Shown here: positions 18,106-26,193 of the stretch, in pieces
Layout: the number at the start of each line of letters is the position of its first letter
How positions within the stretch are numbered: the first letter of the stretch is position 1
Source of the DNA: Pseudomonadota bacterium
GTDB taxonomy: Bacteria; Myxococcota_A; UBA9042; GCA-2863065
Direction: 5' to 3'
Length of the DNA: 40,505 nucleotides
Assembly (NCBI GenBank): GCA_005776725.1
Contig: SXOO01000044.1
Location: 1 to 40,505, forward strand
Program-made: the position numbers and the translations under genes
The notes under the pieces: model-generated
Seen by the model: the letters and a program-made list of their open reading frames with translations, nothing else
What the model was told of the DNA's origin: nothing
Databases searched by the model: none

Positions 18106-19738
18106 AGTTGACCGTCATGTGTGTCGCCCGGTTGCGACCTGACCGCTTCGACTCGTAGAGTCCCTGATCCGACGTGTCGAGCAGGAGCTTCAGCGTGGCC
18201 TCGACAGCGGGCTGAGTGAGGGCCCTGCCGCGCCAAGTGACCACGCCGAGCGATGCCGTGACAGGCACCTTCCCCGCCGGTGTGCGGATGTCGATCGCCT
18301 CGATCGCCATCCGGAGCCGCTCCACGGCGACACGTGCGCCCGGCTCGTCCGTTTCGGGGAGCACGCAGCACAACTCCTCGCCTCCGAGCCGCGCCGTGAT
18401 CTCGGTCTGCCGAAGCGTCTCCCTCATCACCCGCGCCACCGCGACCAACACCTCGTCGCCGGTCGCGTGACCGAACGTGTCGTTGACTCGCTTGAAGTGG
18501 TCGAGGTCGATCATCACAAGGGTCAGCCACTGGCCAGAGCGCGAGTGTCGCTGGATCTCGCCGCTCGACACCTCCTGGAACCGGCGACGATTCAGGAGCT
18601 CCGTGAGCGGGTCGATGAACGCGATCTGTTCGAGCTTCCGGTTCGCCTCCTCGAGCTTCCGCATCAGCGCCCGCTTCTCCTCGAGCGCCTGCTCGAGGCG
18701 CTGGGTGAGCGTCTCGTAGTCGTTGTTGGCCGCGACGAGGCACTGGTTGGCGGCGCGCAGGATCTCCTCGAACCGCGGCTGCGCCGCGACCCGCAGGCCG
18801 AGTGACTGCGCCGCCTCCTCGACGGCTGCCGGGATGGCCTCGAAGATCGCGTCCGCGTCCTCGGGCTTCAGCCCGAACAGCTGGCCCAAGACTCGCCTCG
18901 ACCGCGCCAGGGCGGCCGTTGCGTCCTCGCTGCCGTAGATCGACGCCACGTAGTCGGCGGCTTGCGCGATCCGGCAGGCCTCGCGGTGGTGCACGGGGAC
19001 GACCGGCGCCTCCGGAGTGTGGTGGCACGCCATCGGGAGCGCGATCCCGGCCGGCAGATTCCACGCTCGTGCGAGCTGGAGGCCGATGGCGTCGTGCGTG
19101 AGCCCCGCAGATCGCTGTTCGGCCTCTCGGCGTTCGTCCGGGCCCATCTTTCTCCACTCGGGCCACTGCGGAGCGAGGTCGGGGCGGACGAAGAACAGGG
19201 CGAGGACACCGAAGTCGGCAAGGAGCCCGAGCGTGAACGCCTCGTCTCCATCGAACCCGACCCGCCGGGCGATGAGGCGTGCCGCCACGCCGCGGCGGAG
19301 CGCGTCTTCCCAGTAGCTCATCAGGTCGAACTTCGGGATCGCGCCCGGCCGCACCGCGTCGCGCACGGCCAAGCAGAGCGCCAGGTTGCGGAGCGCCCGG
19401 TTGCCGAGCAGGGTCACTGCCTGGACCGCCGTCTTCACCTCGCGCTTGGCGCCGAAGAACGCACTGTTGACCACCCGCAGGATCTCGGCGGTGAGCACGG
19501 GATCACGCGCTACCAGCTCCGCGAGCGCTTGCGCACCCGTGCCTGCGTCCGAGCACGCCTGGAGGACGCTCGCGGCGGCCGCCGGTGGTGAAGGGAGGTC
19601 GGAGGGTTTGATTGCTCGGCCTGCCAGAGGATCCGCCGGGCCGGGGGGAACGCGCGGTGGACCAGACAACTCTCCGGCTCGATTGGGAAGCGGGACAGGC
19701 GGAGCTTGCCATTGGGGGGTGACGGCGGGCGTGTTCAC
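18101..19738 (-). CDS. HDOD-domain diguanylate cyclase (HDOD-GGDEF)
   Basis: From a GTG at 19738 the protein has 545 residues. After a Pro-rich start comes an HDOD domain (about 45-245; LVARDPVLTAEILRVVNSAFF, LGLLADFGVL, ALPMACHHTPE), a helical region and a coiled coil (about 338-375), then a GGDEF domain with FIDPLTELLNRRRF, MIDLDHFKRVNDTFGH and the active-site variant GGEEL (452-456), compatible with making cyclic di-GMP. The position of the inhibitory site, five residues before GGEEL, reads RQTE rather than RxxD, so feedback inhibition may be weak (inference). GTG 19738 has GGAGAG 8 nt upstream; a GTG at 19774 would add 12 residues. It is probably cytoplasmic and diverges from the helical-repeat/kinase operon at 19940 across a palindrome. 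Confidence 0.92.
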   Translation of the reverse strand: MNTPAVTPQWQAPPVPLPNRAGELSGPPRVPPGPADPLAGRAIKPSDLPSPPAAAASVLQACSDAGTGAQALAELVARDPVLTAEILRVVNSAFFGAKREVKTAVQAVTLLGNRALRNLALCLAVRDAVRPGAIPKFDLMSYWEDALRRGVAARLIARRVGFDGDEAFTLGLLADFGVLALFFVRPDLAPQWPEWRKMGPDERREAEQRSAGLTHDAIGLQLARAWNLPAGIALPMACHHTPEAPVVPVHHREACRIAQAADYVASIYGSEDATAALARSRRVLGQLFGLKPEDADAIFEAIPAAVEEAAQSLGLRVAAQPRFEEILRAANQCLVAANNDYETLTQRLEQALEEKRALMRKLEEANRKLEQIAFIDPLTELLNRRRFQEVSSGEIQRHSRSGQWLTLVMIDLDHFKRVNDTFGHATGDEVLVAVARVMRETLRQTEITARLGGEELCCVLPETDEPGARVAVERLRMAIEAIDIRTPAGKVPVTASLGVVTWRGRALTQPAVEATLKLLLDTSDQGLYESKRSGRNRATHMTVNS

Positions 19739-19781
19739 GGGCGAGGCTCTCCGTGTTCGAGGTTGGGGGACCACCGACGAG

Positions 19782-19835
19782 ATCGAGTCACTTGGCGGCC
19801 TTGTCTAGCTCAATCGAGTCAGGTCGTATGACTCG
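19782..19835. promoter_or_regulatory. Candidate operator: direct repeat plus palindrome between divergent genes
   Basis: CGAGTCA (19815-19821) and TGACTCG (19829-19835) form a perfect 7-bp-arm palindrome with a 7-nt spacer. The 9-mer ATCGAGTCA occurs at 19813-19821 and again at 19782-19790, exactly 31 bp or about three helical turns upstream. The site lies between the HDOD-GGDEF gene and the kinase/regulator operon. Bases are seen directly; binding is inference. Confidence 0.45.
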
Positions 19836-19939
19836 TTAGGACTTTCTCGGGTGGGACTACCCGCCCAACGCCGACCTGGAACGCTTGCGGCACGGCGCGA
19901 GCGAGTGCATATGAGGGACGTTCCAAACAGGAGTTCGCA

Positions 19940-21181
19940 ATGACGCTGCCGCTCGACGCCGTTCCCGAGGCTCTCCGTAAACATCTGGCGCCGGAAGCCC
20001 CCGAGCAGATGCGGATGATGTTGGCCCGAGCGCTCCTACCGATGCCGGCTTCGGACATCTACGTCGTGCTCTCTTTCCTGAGCTCGTCGGCCTCGGGGGA
20101 AGTCCAGGCCACGGCGCGAAAGAGCATCGCTGACCTGAAGCGACCGGTGCTCGAGGGCATCTTCAAGGACGCCAAGAACCCCCGCCTGCTCGAACACGCG
20201 CTAGCGGAGAACATCGCCGACGAGGGCTACACACAGCTTCTGCTCCTCAACGCTAATACTCCGGACACCGCGGTCGAGTGGGCAGCGCGTCGGCTCAAGG
20301 GCGCGTTGCTCGAGCTCATCGCGAGCAACCAGACCCGACTCCTCCGTCACTCCAGAATCGTCGAGGCGATCTATTTCAACCCGGACGCCCCGATGGCGCT
20401 CACGAACCGCGTCTTCGAGACGGCGGTGCGTGGTGGGCTCGACCTGTCGCATGTGCCGGGATACCGCGAGATCTACGAGGCCATCTTCGGTCGGGAGGCC
20501 GCCAAGAAGCTCGCGGCCGAGGCGGAGCACCCGCCGGAGCCCGAGGAGGCGCCGCCGCCCCCGGATCCGGACGAGCCCAGGGAGGCGCCCCTCCCCCCCG
20601 AGATACAGGCGGCCATGGCCGAGGACGGCGGCGGCGACCGTCCGGGTGTCACCGAAGAGATCTTCTCTCAAGTCATGGCGGTGGTCACGGTCGACGATAC
20701 GAAGCTCACACCCGAGGACGCGGAGAAAGCGGCCGCCACCGGGCGCGTGGGGCAGAAGCCCATGCACGCGCTCATCGAGGAGATGAACGTCCCTCAGAAG
20801 GTCCGGCTCGCCCTCGTGGGAAACAAGGCGGCGCGCGCCATCCTCATCAAGGACTCGAAAGCCGTGGTGGCGCTTGCCGTGCTGAAGAGCCCCCAGATCA
20901 CGGACGGCGAGGTCGCGGCCTTCGCAAAGAACCGCGCACTGTCCGACCGAATCATCCAAATGATCTGCCGCAACCGGGACTGGACCCGTAACAAGGCGAT
21001 CCAGATGTCGCTCATCAAGCACCCGAAGACGCCGATCACGTTCACCAACCGCTTCGTTCGGGCGTTGGGTCAGCGCGACCTCAAAGAGGTTTCGCGCAGC
21101 CGCGACGTGCCCGGCCATGTGGCGCGCCTTGCGAAGAACCTGCTTCAGGCCGCCCAAACGGGCGTGAAGCCGGGTGGCTGA
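19940..21181 (+). CDS. Internally duplicated helical-repeat protein, unknown function
   Basis: This 413-residue protein has no signal peptide or TM segment, so it is likely cytoplasmic. Two helical HEAT-like modules (about 60-180 and 275-400) are joined by a Pro/Glu/Asp-rich linker (about 195-235). The modules look like duplicates: NPDAPMALTNRVFE (147-160) aligns with HPKTPITFTNRFVR (361-374), and each is followed by a DL..V...P block (DLSHVPG, DLKEVSR). I recognise no named family. A scaffold or protein-interaction role is the natural guess for such repeats. ATG at 19940 follows AGGAG. The 3' end overlaps the kinase GTG by 8 nt, so it probably acts with the two-component system downstream. 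Confidence 0.78.
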   Translation: MTLPLDAVPEALRKHLAPEAPEQMRMMLARALLPMPASDIYVVLSFLSSSASGEVQATARKSIADLKRPVLEGIFKDAKNPRLLEHALAENIADEGYTQLLLLNANTPDTAVEWAARRLKGALLELIASNQTRLLRHSRIVEAIYFNPDAPMALTNRVFETAVRGGLDLSHVPGYREIYEAIFGREAAKKLAAEAEHPPEPEEAPPPPDPDEPREAPLPPEIQAAMAEDGGGDRPGVTEEIFSQVMAVVTVDDTKLTPEDAEKAAATGRVGQKPMHALIEEMNVPQKVRLALVGNKAARAILIKDSKAVVALAVLKSPQITDGEVAAFAKNRALSDRIIQMICRNRDWTRNKAIQMSLIKHPKTPITFTNRFVRALGQRDLKEVSRSRDVPGHVARLAKNLLQAAQTGVKPGG

Positions 21182-22616
21182 TGAAGCCGCGCAACGTGCG
21201 ACGGGCCATCCGCCCGACTCGAGCAGGGTTCGCCGCTTCATAGGCTCCTTCTGGCCCGCTGTCAGCGGGGGGACTCCGGCGTCGCCCGACGAGCAGCGGG
21301 AGTTCCAGCGTTACGTCGGTTATTCGGTGCAGTTGCACGGACCGCGCCTCCTCGTCCTCCTTGCGCTGGTTGTCGTCCTCGCCTGGCCGCTGGACCCGCT
21401 TCTCCTCTCCGGTGACACCGCCGCGTTGTCGGCCTTCGCCTGGCTGCGATTCCACGCGTTAGGGGTGCTCCTCGTCGGCGCTTGGCTGGCTCCGAAGACG
21501 CCGTGGTTCCAACGGCATCCCGACGCAGTGCTCGCCGCCTTCGCTCTAACAGCCGCGGGCGGCGCCGCGTACTGGCTCGGCTCCATTGAGGGGTTCAACG
21601 GGCGCTGGTTCATCTACCTCGCCGTGTTGCCGCTCCTTGCGGTCCCCTTCGCTTCCAGCGGGTTCTTCCGGTGGCCCACGCTGGCGGCGCTCTTCGCCGT
21701 CCTCTGGGGGGGCTTCGCCCTCGGCGCCCCGACCGGGACCACGCGCCCGCACGAGTTGGCGGTTGGGGTGAGCTTCCTGGCGTTCACCACCGCGCTTGCC
21801 GGTGCACTCGGACAGGTCGTGTTCTCGTCGTCTCGCGACGCGTTCGTCTCGCGCATCCGGCTCGCTCGGCAGGAAGAGGTGCTGCGCGACCTCAATGAGA
21901 ACCTGGAGGGCCGCGTCGCGGAGAAGGCCCTCGCGTTACGGCGCCTGGCGCGACACCTCGAGCGGCTGCGCGAGGACGAGCGCAAGTGGATGGCGCGTGA
22001 GATCCACGATGAGCTCGGGCAGGAGCTCACCGCCCTCCGCTACGCGGTCGCCCTGGCCCGCCTCTCGATGGGAGCGGAGGCGGCCGGCTCCCTGAACGAC
22101 GTGCAAGAGCTGCTCGATCGCACCCGGACCACCATGCGACGGATCCTCGCCGCGCTGCGCCCGCGTGTCCTGGACGAGTTGGGCCTGGTCGCTGGGCTCG
22201 AATGGCTGGCGAAGGACCTGTCGTCCCGCGCGACCCTCGAGATCCAGCTCGAGGTAGAGCCTCCCGACCTGCAGCTCGAGGGCGACGGCGCCACCGTCGT
22301 CTTTCGAATCGTCCAGGAGGCGCTAAGCAACGTGCTGAAGCACGCGGAGGCCGGTCGCGCGTGGGTGCGCCTCAGCGTCGAGGCGGGTACGCTCGTATTG
22401 ATCGTGGCTGACGACGGGCGGGGCCTCCCTCCGGAGGGCGACGGTCGAGCGGCTGACGTACAGCCCGGGCACGGTCTCGGTGTGCTCGGGATCCGAGAGC
22501 GGGCGGACGCGATCGGCGGGTCCGCCAGCCTCCGCGCGCGCCGCGAGGGGGGGACGGAGCTCCGTGTCGTGGTCCCGTATCCCATCTTCCCGGCGGAGGG
22601 AGAGGTAATCCCATGA
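21174..22616 (+). CDS. NarL-family membrane sensor histidine kinase
   Basis: This 480-residue protein starts at a GTG (21174) inside the end of the preceding gene; no in-frame ATG precedes the homologous part. Six likely TM segments (about 57-71, 85-105, 117-137, 146-165, 168-184, 195-216) have short loops and no large periplasmic sensor, so the signal may be sensed in the membrane. A linker coiled coil (about 225-270) leads to a HisKA_3 phosphoacceptor, REIHDELGQELTALR with His278, then an HATPase domain: FRIVQEALSNVLKHA (N box), VADDGRGLP and GHGLGVLGIRERADAIGG. The ligand is unknown. The stop overlaps the response-regulator ATG (ATGA), so the regulator at 22613 is the expected partner. Confidence 0.93.
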   Translation: MADEAAQRATGHPPDSSRVRRFIGSFWPAVSGGTPASPDEQREFQRYVGYSVQLHGPRLLVLLALVVVLAWPLDPLLLSGDTAALSAFAWLRFHALGVLLVGAWLAPKTPWFQRHPDAVLAAFALTAAGGAAYWLGSIEGFNGRWFIYLAVLPLLAVPFASSGFFRWPTLAALFAVLWGGFALGAPTGTTRPHELAVGVSFLAFTTALAGALGQVVFSSSRDAFVSRIRLARQEEVLRDLNENLEGRVAEKALALRRLARHLERLREDERKWMAREIHDELGQELTALRYAVALARLSMGAEAAGSLNDVQELLDRTRTTMRRILAALRPRVLDELGLVAGLEWLAKDLSSRATLEIQLEVEPPDLQLEGDGATVVFRIVQEALSNVLKHAEAGRAWVRLSVEAGTLVLIVADDGRGLPPEGDGRAADVQPGHGLGVLGIRERADAIGGSASLRARREGGTELRVVVPYPIFPAEGEVIP

Positions 22617-23251
22617 GTGACCGTGTCATCCGGATCATGCTCGCCGACGACCACGCCATCGTTCGGCAGGGGATTCGCAAGCTCATCGAGACCCAGCCCG
22701 ACCTCCGGGTGGTGGGCGAGCTGCCAGACGGCAACCAGGTGGTCGAGCACCTCAGCCGCGAGCCCGCCGACATCCTCGTGCTCGACCTCTCGCTGCCTCG
22801 CGTCAGCGGCGTAGAGTGTCTTCGGCGTATTCGCGAGGCAGACCTCCCGGTACGCGTCATCGTCCTGTCGATGTACCCCGAGGACCAGCTGGCTCTTCAT
22901 CTCCTACGCGAGGGAGCGTCCGCTTACCTCTCCAAGGATCGCTCGCCTGAGGAGCTCCTCACGGCCATCCGGGTCGTGCACCGCGGCGAGCGGTATCTCA
23001 CGGACACGCTGCGGAGCCTCGAGGTCCACTTGCAGGGCGGCGGGAGCTTGCCTCACGAGACGCTCACCGCGCGCGAGAGCCAGGTCTTTCAGAGGCTCAT
23101 CGTCGGCCGGACGGTCTCGGACATCGCCGCCGAGCTCGACCTCAACGCCAGCACCGTCTCGAACCACGTCGCCAAGATCCGCGAGAAGCTCGACGCGGCC
23201 TCTGTCGGCGAGATCCTCCGCTATGCACACCGGGTGGGGCTCCTCTCATGA
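22613..23251 (+). CDS. NarL/FixJ-type response regulator
   Basis: This 212-residue DNA-binding regulator has a receiver domain with acidic pair DD (12-13), phosphoacceptor Asp58 in ILVLDLSLPRVSG, the Ser/Thr switch in VIVLSMYPE, and the conserved Lys in YLSKDRSPEELL. A LuxR-type helix-turn-helix occupies about 147-205 (LTARESQVFQRLIVGRTVSD, then the recognition helix NASTVSNHVAKIREKL). Its ATG overlaps the kinase stop by 4 nt, and its own stop overlaps the next ATG by 4 nt. Targets are unknown; the palindrome upstream of the operon is a candidate site. Confidence 0.95.
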   Translation: MSDRVIRIMLADDHAIVRQGIRKLIETQPDLRVVGELPDGNQVVEHLSREPADILVLDLSLPRVSGVECLRRIREADLPVRVIVLSMYPEDQLALHLLREGASAYLSKDRSPEELLTAIRVVHRGERYLTDTLRSLEVHLQGGGSLPHETLTARESQVFQRLIVGRTVSDIAAELDLNASTVSNHVAKIREKLDAASVGEILRYAHRVGLLS

Positions 23252-23745
23252 CGCTCTCTACGCTCGTCAGCCTCGCGATGCTCTCGCCCGGCTTCAACCT
23301 GGATCTCCAGGTCCAGGGCTCCCTCGGCGTGCTCGCCCGCGTACCTGAGGCCCGAGGCTTTGGTGGTGTAGAGCTCTACAGCGCCGCGTCGGTCTTCGGC
23401 CTCGGCTTCGTGGCCGCCGCTGGCTACGAGCGCACGCCGGAGGCCGTGGACGGGGGGTACTTCTTCGGGGCCTTCCAGGCGCGGCCGCTCGCCTGGAGCG
23501 ACCACGAGGCCCACCGCGACATCGACCTGCATGTTGCGTTCGGTGGGCTGCTCGGCGCCCTCGAGGGGCCGTCGTTCAGAGGGGCCGTGGTGGTGGCGCT
23601 GGGCGCCGACGTGCCCGTCATCCATTACGGGGACGACGAGGCCATCGCCCTCTTCGTTCAATACCGCGTGGAGCTCGCGAGCACCCAGGAGGAGGCGACC
23701 ACCCACTTGCTCATGCTGGGCCTTGGGGTGCGCGTGGCGCAGTAG
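23248..23745 (+). CDS. Small barrel-like envelope protein coupled to the two-component system
   Basis: This 165-residue protein has a short hydrophobic start (MTLSTLVSLAMLSPG) that could be a weak signal peptide. Alternating strands follow, such as FNLDLQVQGSLGVLARV, GGVELYSAASVFGLGFVAAAGY, DLHVAFGGLLGAL, FRGAVVVALGADV and THLLMLGLGVRVAQ, compatible with a small outer-membrane barrel. No family is recognised. Its ATG overlaps the response-regulator stop (ATGA), so it is certainly co-transcribed with the kinase and regulator and may report an envelope state to them (inference). Confidence 0.7.
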   Translation: MTLSTLVSLAMLSPGFNLDLQVQGSLGVLARVPEARGFGGVELYSAASVFGLGFVAAAGYERTPEAVDGGYFFGAFQARPLAWSDHEAHRDIDLHVAFGGLLGALEGPSFRGAVVVALGADVPVIHYGDDEAIALFVQYRVELASTQEEATTHLLMLGLGVRVAQ

Positions 23746-23883
23746 CCGGCCGGTCCGTCCGGGTCTCTTGGCGACGGGCACTGGCCCCCCTTCGCAGCAG
23801 TTGACCCCCGCTTGCATCACGGGCAGGCTCCGCGCCGCCCGACCCGAGGTGGGCGCACCGACACGCCCAAAAAGGAGGGCCCT

Positions 23884-24366
23884 GTGACCGAAAAGCTCGA
23901 CGAGCTCTGTAACGCCACCATCAGCCTCGCTCAGGAAGCGCTCGAGGAGAACGGGGCGTTCCCGCCCTTCGCGGTCTACCTCCTCGCTGACGACGAGCTC
24001 GAGTTCCAGACCCTGGAGGACGAGGACGACACGATCGAAGACGCTGACCAGGCCATCGAGGTCCTGCGAGCCCGTGTCCGCGCGCGCCTCAAGGACGACC
24101 CCACCATCACCGGCGCAGCGCTCTGCACCGACGTGCTGCTGGACGGCACCCCCGAGAACAACGAGGCCGAGACGGACGCGATCTGCGTACACGTCGAGCT
24201 CCGCGAGGGCGAAGACTGCCTCGACGTGCTGGTCCCGTACGCCATCACCGAGGGTGAAGCGGGCGAGGGCGAGGCCGCCGAAGGCGAAGAGGGCACCGGC
24301 TCCATCGACTACCAGGACGCGTTTGCCGTCGAGGTCGATCGCGAGCTGTTCATCCTCGCGAACTGA
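23884..24366 (+). CDS. Acidic protein of unknown function
   Basis: This 160-residue protein is strongly acidic, with no signal peptide or TM segment. It begins TEKLDELCNATISLAQEALEE, continues with FPPFAVYLLADDELEF and mixed alpha/beta segments (TGAALCTDVLLDG, AICVHVELREGEDCLDVLVP), has an EGEAGEGE-type low-complexity stretch near 120-138 and ends VEVDRELFILAN. No known family is recognised. The GTG at 23884 is the likely start because a strong AAGGAGG (23872-23878) sits 5 nt before it; an in-frame ATG at 23812 lacks such a site. The 138 nt before it show a TTGACC (23801) but no matching -10. Confidence 0.75.
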   Translation: MTEKLDELCNATISLAQEALEENGAFPPFAVYLLADDELEFQTLEDEDDTIEDADQAIEVLRARVRARLKDDPTITGAALCTDVLLDGTPENNEAETDAICVHVELREGEDCLDVLVPYAITEGEAGEGEAAEGEEGTGSIDYQDAFAVEVDRELFILAN

Positions 24367-24466
24367 CCTGCCTCACGCCGCGACGCTGGGGTGGGGCTCC
24401 GAGACCCGGCATGGGTCTTGCTGAGCCGCCCGGCGTCGCGCGCTCAACTGACCCCAGGGGAATCAA

Positions 24467-26107
24467 ATGCACCGTCCGCTCCGTCGTGTCGCTCTCTCGT
24501 TTCTTCTGGGTGCCGCGGCTTGTTCCGGCGAGTCGGCCGAGGTCCTGGACTCCGGCGAGGGCGTGACCGGGATCACCCCCGCGGTGGGCAAGGGCGACTC
24601 CAGCGCCGAGGCGATCTTCCTGGACTTCGAGTTCGACGCGTCCCTCACCGCCTCCAGCTGCTGGAACCCCGAGGGCCAGATCGAAGACCAGATGCTCTTC
24701 ACGATCGGGCACTTCAACGGCGAGGGTGGCGTCGGTCGGATCGACCGGCTCGCGGTGAGCAATGTCACCACGTCGACCGAGGCGTCCGGCTGCAAGATCA
24801 ACTACCACGGGCGCTTGCCGGTGGCCTGGCCGCGCGACCGGCAGACCCCCAGCACCTATACGCTGAAGCTCCCGGCAGACATGCGCTACGAGGCGCAGGA
24901 GCGCTTCGCGAAGACCTATCAGCAGTGCCTGGACCCCCACTCGCACGACGTAACCGCTGGTAACTTCTGGTACTACTACCGACCGAAGCAGTCCGGATGC
25001 AAGCTCTCGGACGCCGACATCGTGAAGGCCGAAGCGAAGGTCTTCCCGTCCTCGATCCAGACCACCGGGAAGTACCCCGAGTACCACGAGGTGTGGGAGG
25101 ACAACCGGCTCGAGGTCGTGGCGATCTTCGGCAAGTATGAGGACAACGCCACCACCTCCGCCGATGCGGGGATCAGCGCCTACAACCGCTTCTCGCAGCA
25201 AGCGAAGCAGCGCGCATCCAAGTTCGATGCCGCGTTCGCGCTCGAGCCTTCGGACCTCCCGCTCAATCCCGGGGTCCAGGCGCCGAAGTTCTCGGTCACC
25301 GCGAACCTCCCCGGCGGCCGGACGCTCCAGATCAAGGCGTTCCTCGTCGACAACGTGCAGCAGGCGCCCGAGACGTTCTGGGACGAGTACGAGACCCTCA
25401 CGCCCACCGCCGACTTCATCGTCTACAACGGCCACGCGGGCCTCGGCGCCAACGTCCGAAAGCTGGCCCAGAAGGGCAAGTGGGTCCAAGGGCAATACGC
25501 CATCGTGTTCATGAACGGCTGCGACACCTACGCGTACATCTCGGACGCGCTGGCGGAGTCCCACGCCGCCGTGAACCCGAACGACCCCGAGGGCACGCTG
25601 CACCTCGACACGGTAGCCAACGCGATGCCGTCGTTCTTCTCGTCCATGTCGGCGGCCACGATGGCCATGGTCGACGGCCTGCTCGATTGGGAGCGCCCCA
25701 AGACCTACGAGCAGATCTTCAACAACATCGACTCGGCCGAGGTGGTCCTGGTCACCGGTGAGCACGACAACGTCTACGTGCCCGGCTACAACCCGAACCA
25801 GCCGCCGGTGGTGGTGGAGCCGTGGGGCGGCCTCGACGAGAAGGGCACCGTCACCCAGGAGCAGGAGATCCGCTTCGAGACCTCTGTGCTCGAGGCCGGG
25901 ACCTACACCTTCGTGCTCGGGGGCACCGGCGACGCCGACCTCTACGTCCGCATCGGCGACGCGCCCACCACCAACGACTACGATTGCCGGCCCTACGCCG
26001 ACGGCAGCGACGAGACCTGCGAGGTCCGGGTGAGCACGCCCGTCAAGGTGCACGTCATGGTGCGCGGATACGCCAAGACGAGCGACTTCTCGCTGGTCGG
26101 CGAGTAA
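24467..26107 (+). CDS. Lipoprotein with caspase-like (clan CD-like) His/Cys pattern and PPC domain
   Basis: This 546-residue protein has a lipobox (LGAAAC, acylated Cys19), so it is anchored to the membrane and probably exported. A long N-terminal region with several Cys residues (about 65-260) leads to a segment in which FIVYNGHAG (His323) is followed 29 residues later by YAIVFMNGCDTY (Cys352). A hydrophobic strand ending in a Gly-His, then one ending in a Cys, is the arrangement of clan CD peptidases and CHAT proteins; activity is inference. Residues about 460-545 form a bacterial pre-peptidase C-terminal (PPC) domain (FVLGGTGDADLYVRIG, a Cys pair, VHVMVRGYA). ATG at 24467 follows GGGGA. 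Substrate and role unknown. Confidence 0.72.
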   Translation: MHRPLRRVALSFLLGAAACSGESAEVLDSGEGVTGITPAVGKGDSSAEAIFLDFEFDASLTASSCWNPEGQIEDQMLFTIGHFNGEGGVGRIDRLAVSNVTTSTEASGCKINYHGRLPVAWPRDRQTPSTYTLKLPADMRYEAQERFAKTYQQCLDPHSHDVTAGNFWYYYRPKQSGCKLSDADIVKAEAKVFPSSIQTTGKYPEYHEVWEDNRLEVVAIFGKYEDNATTSADAGISAYNRFSQQAKQRASKFDAAFALEPSDLPLNPGVQAPKFSVTANLPGGRTLQIKAFLVDNVQQAPETFWDEYETLTPTADFIVYNGHAGLGANVRKLAQKGKWVQGQYAIVFMNGCDTYAYISDALAESHAAVNPNDPEGTLHLDTVANAMPSFFSSMSAATMAMVDGLLDWERPKTYEQIFNNIDSAEVVLVTGEHDNVYVPGYNPNQPPVVVEPWGGLDEKGTVTQEQEIRFETSVLEAGTYTFVLGGTGDADLYVRIGDAPTTNDYDCRPYADGSDETCEVRVSTPVKVHVMVRGYAKTSDFSLVGE

Positions 26108-26136
26108 GCCGCCGCAGGGGACTAGCGGCGCGACGG

Positions 26137-26166
26137 TTGAACCCGCGCGCCCCCTGCGCATAGACT
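26137..26166 (+). promoter_or_regulatory. Candidate promoter of the TDG-linker lipoprotein gene
   Basis: TTGAAC (26137-26142) and TAGACT (26161-26166) are 18 bp apart, just upstream of the hairpin and ATG at 26194. Confidence 0.42.
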
Positions 26167-26188
26167 CCGGGACCGTCCCGTCCCGGAG
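26165..26188 (+). promoter_or_regulatory. Inverted repeat that would pair with the Shine-Dalgarno sequence
   Basis: CTCCGGGAC (26165-26173) and GTCCCGGAG (26180-26188) are exact reverse complements with a 6-nt loop. The right arm contains most of the GGAGG (26185-26189) that serves the ATG at 26194, so in RNA the ribosome site would be closed. Confidence 0.55.
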
Positions 26189-26193
26189 GTTAC

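Noticed and set aside
23801..23829. TTGACC as a promoter for the acidic protein gene
   Set aside because: No -10-like hexamer occurs at 16-18 bp (the position reads caggct).
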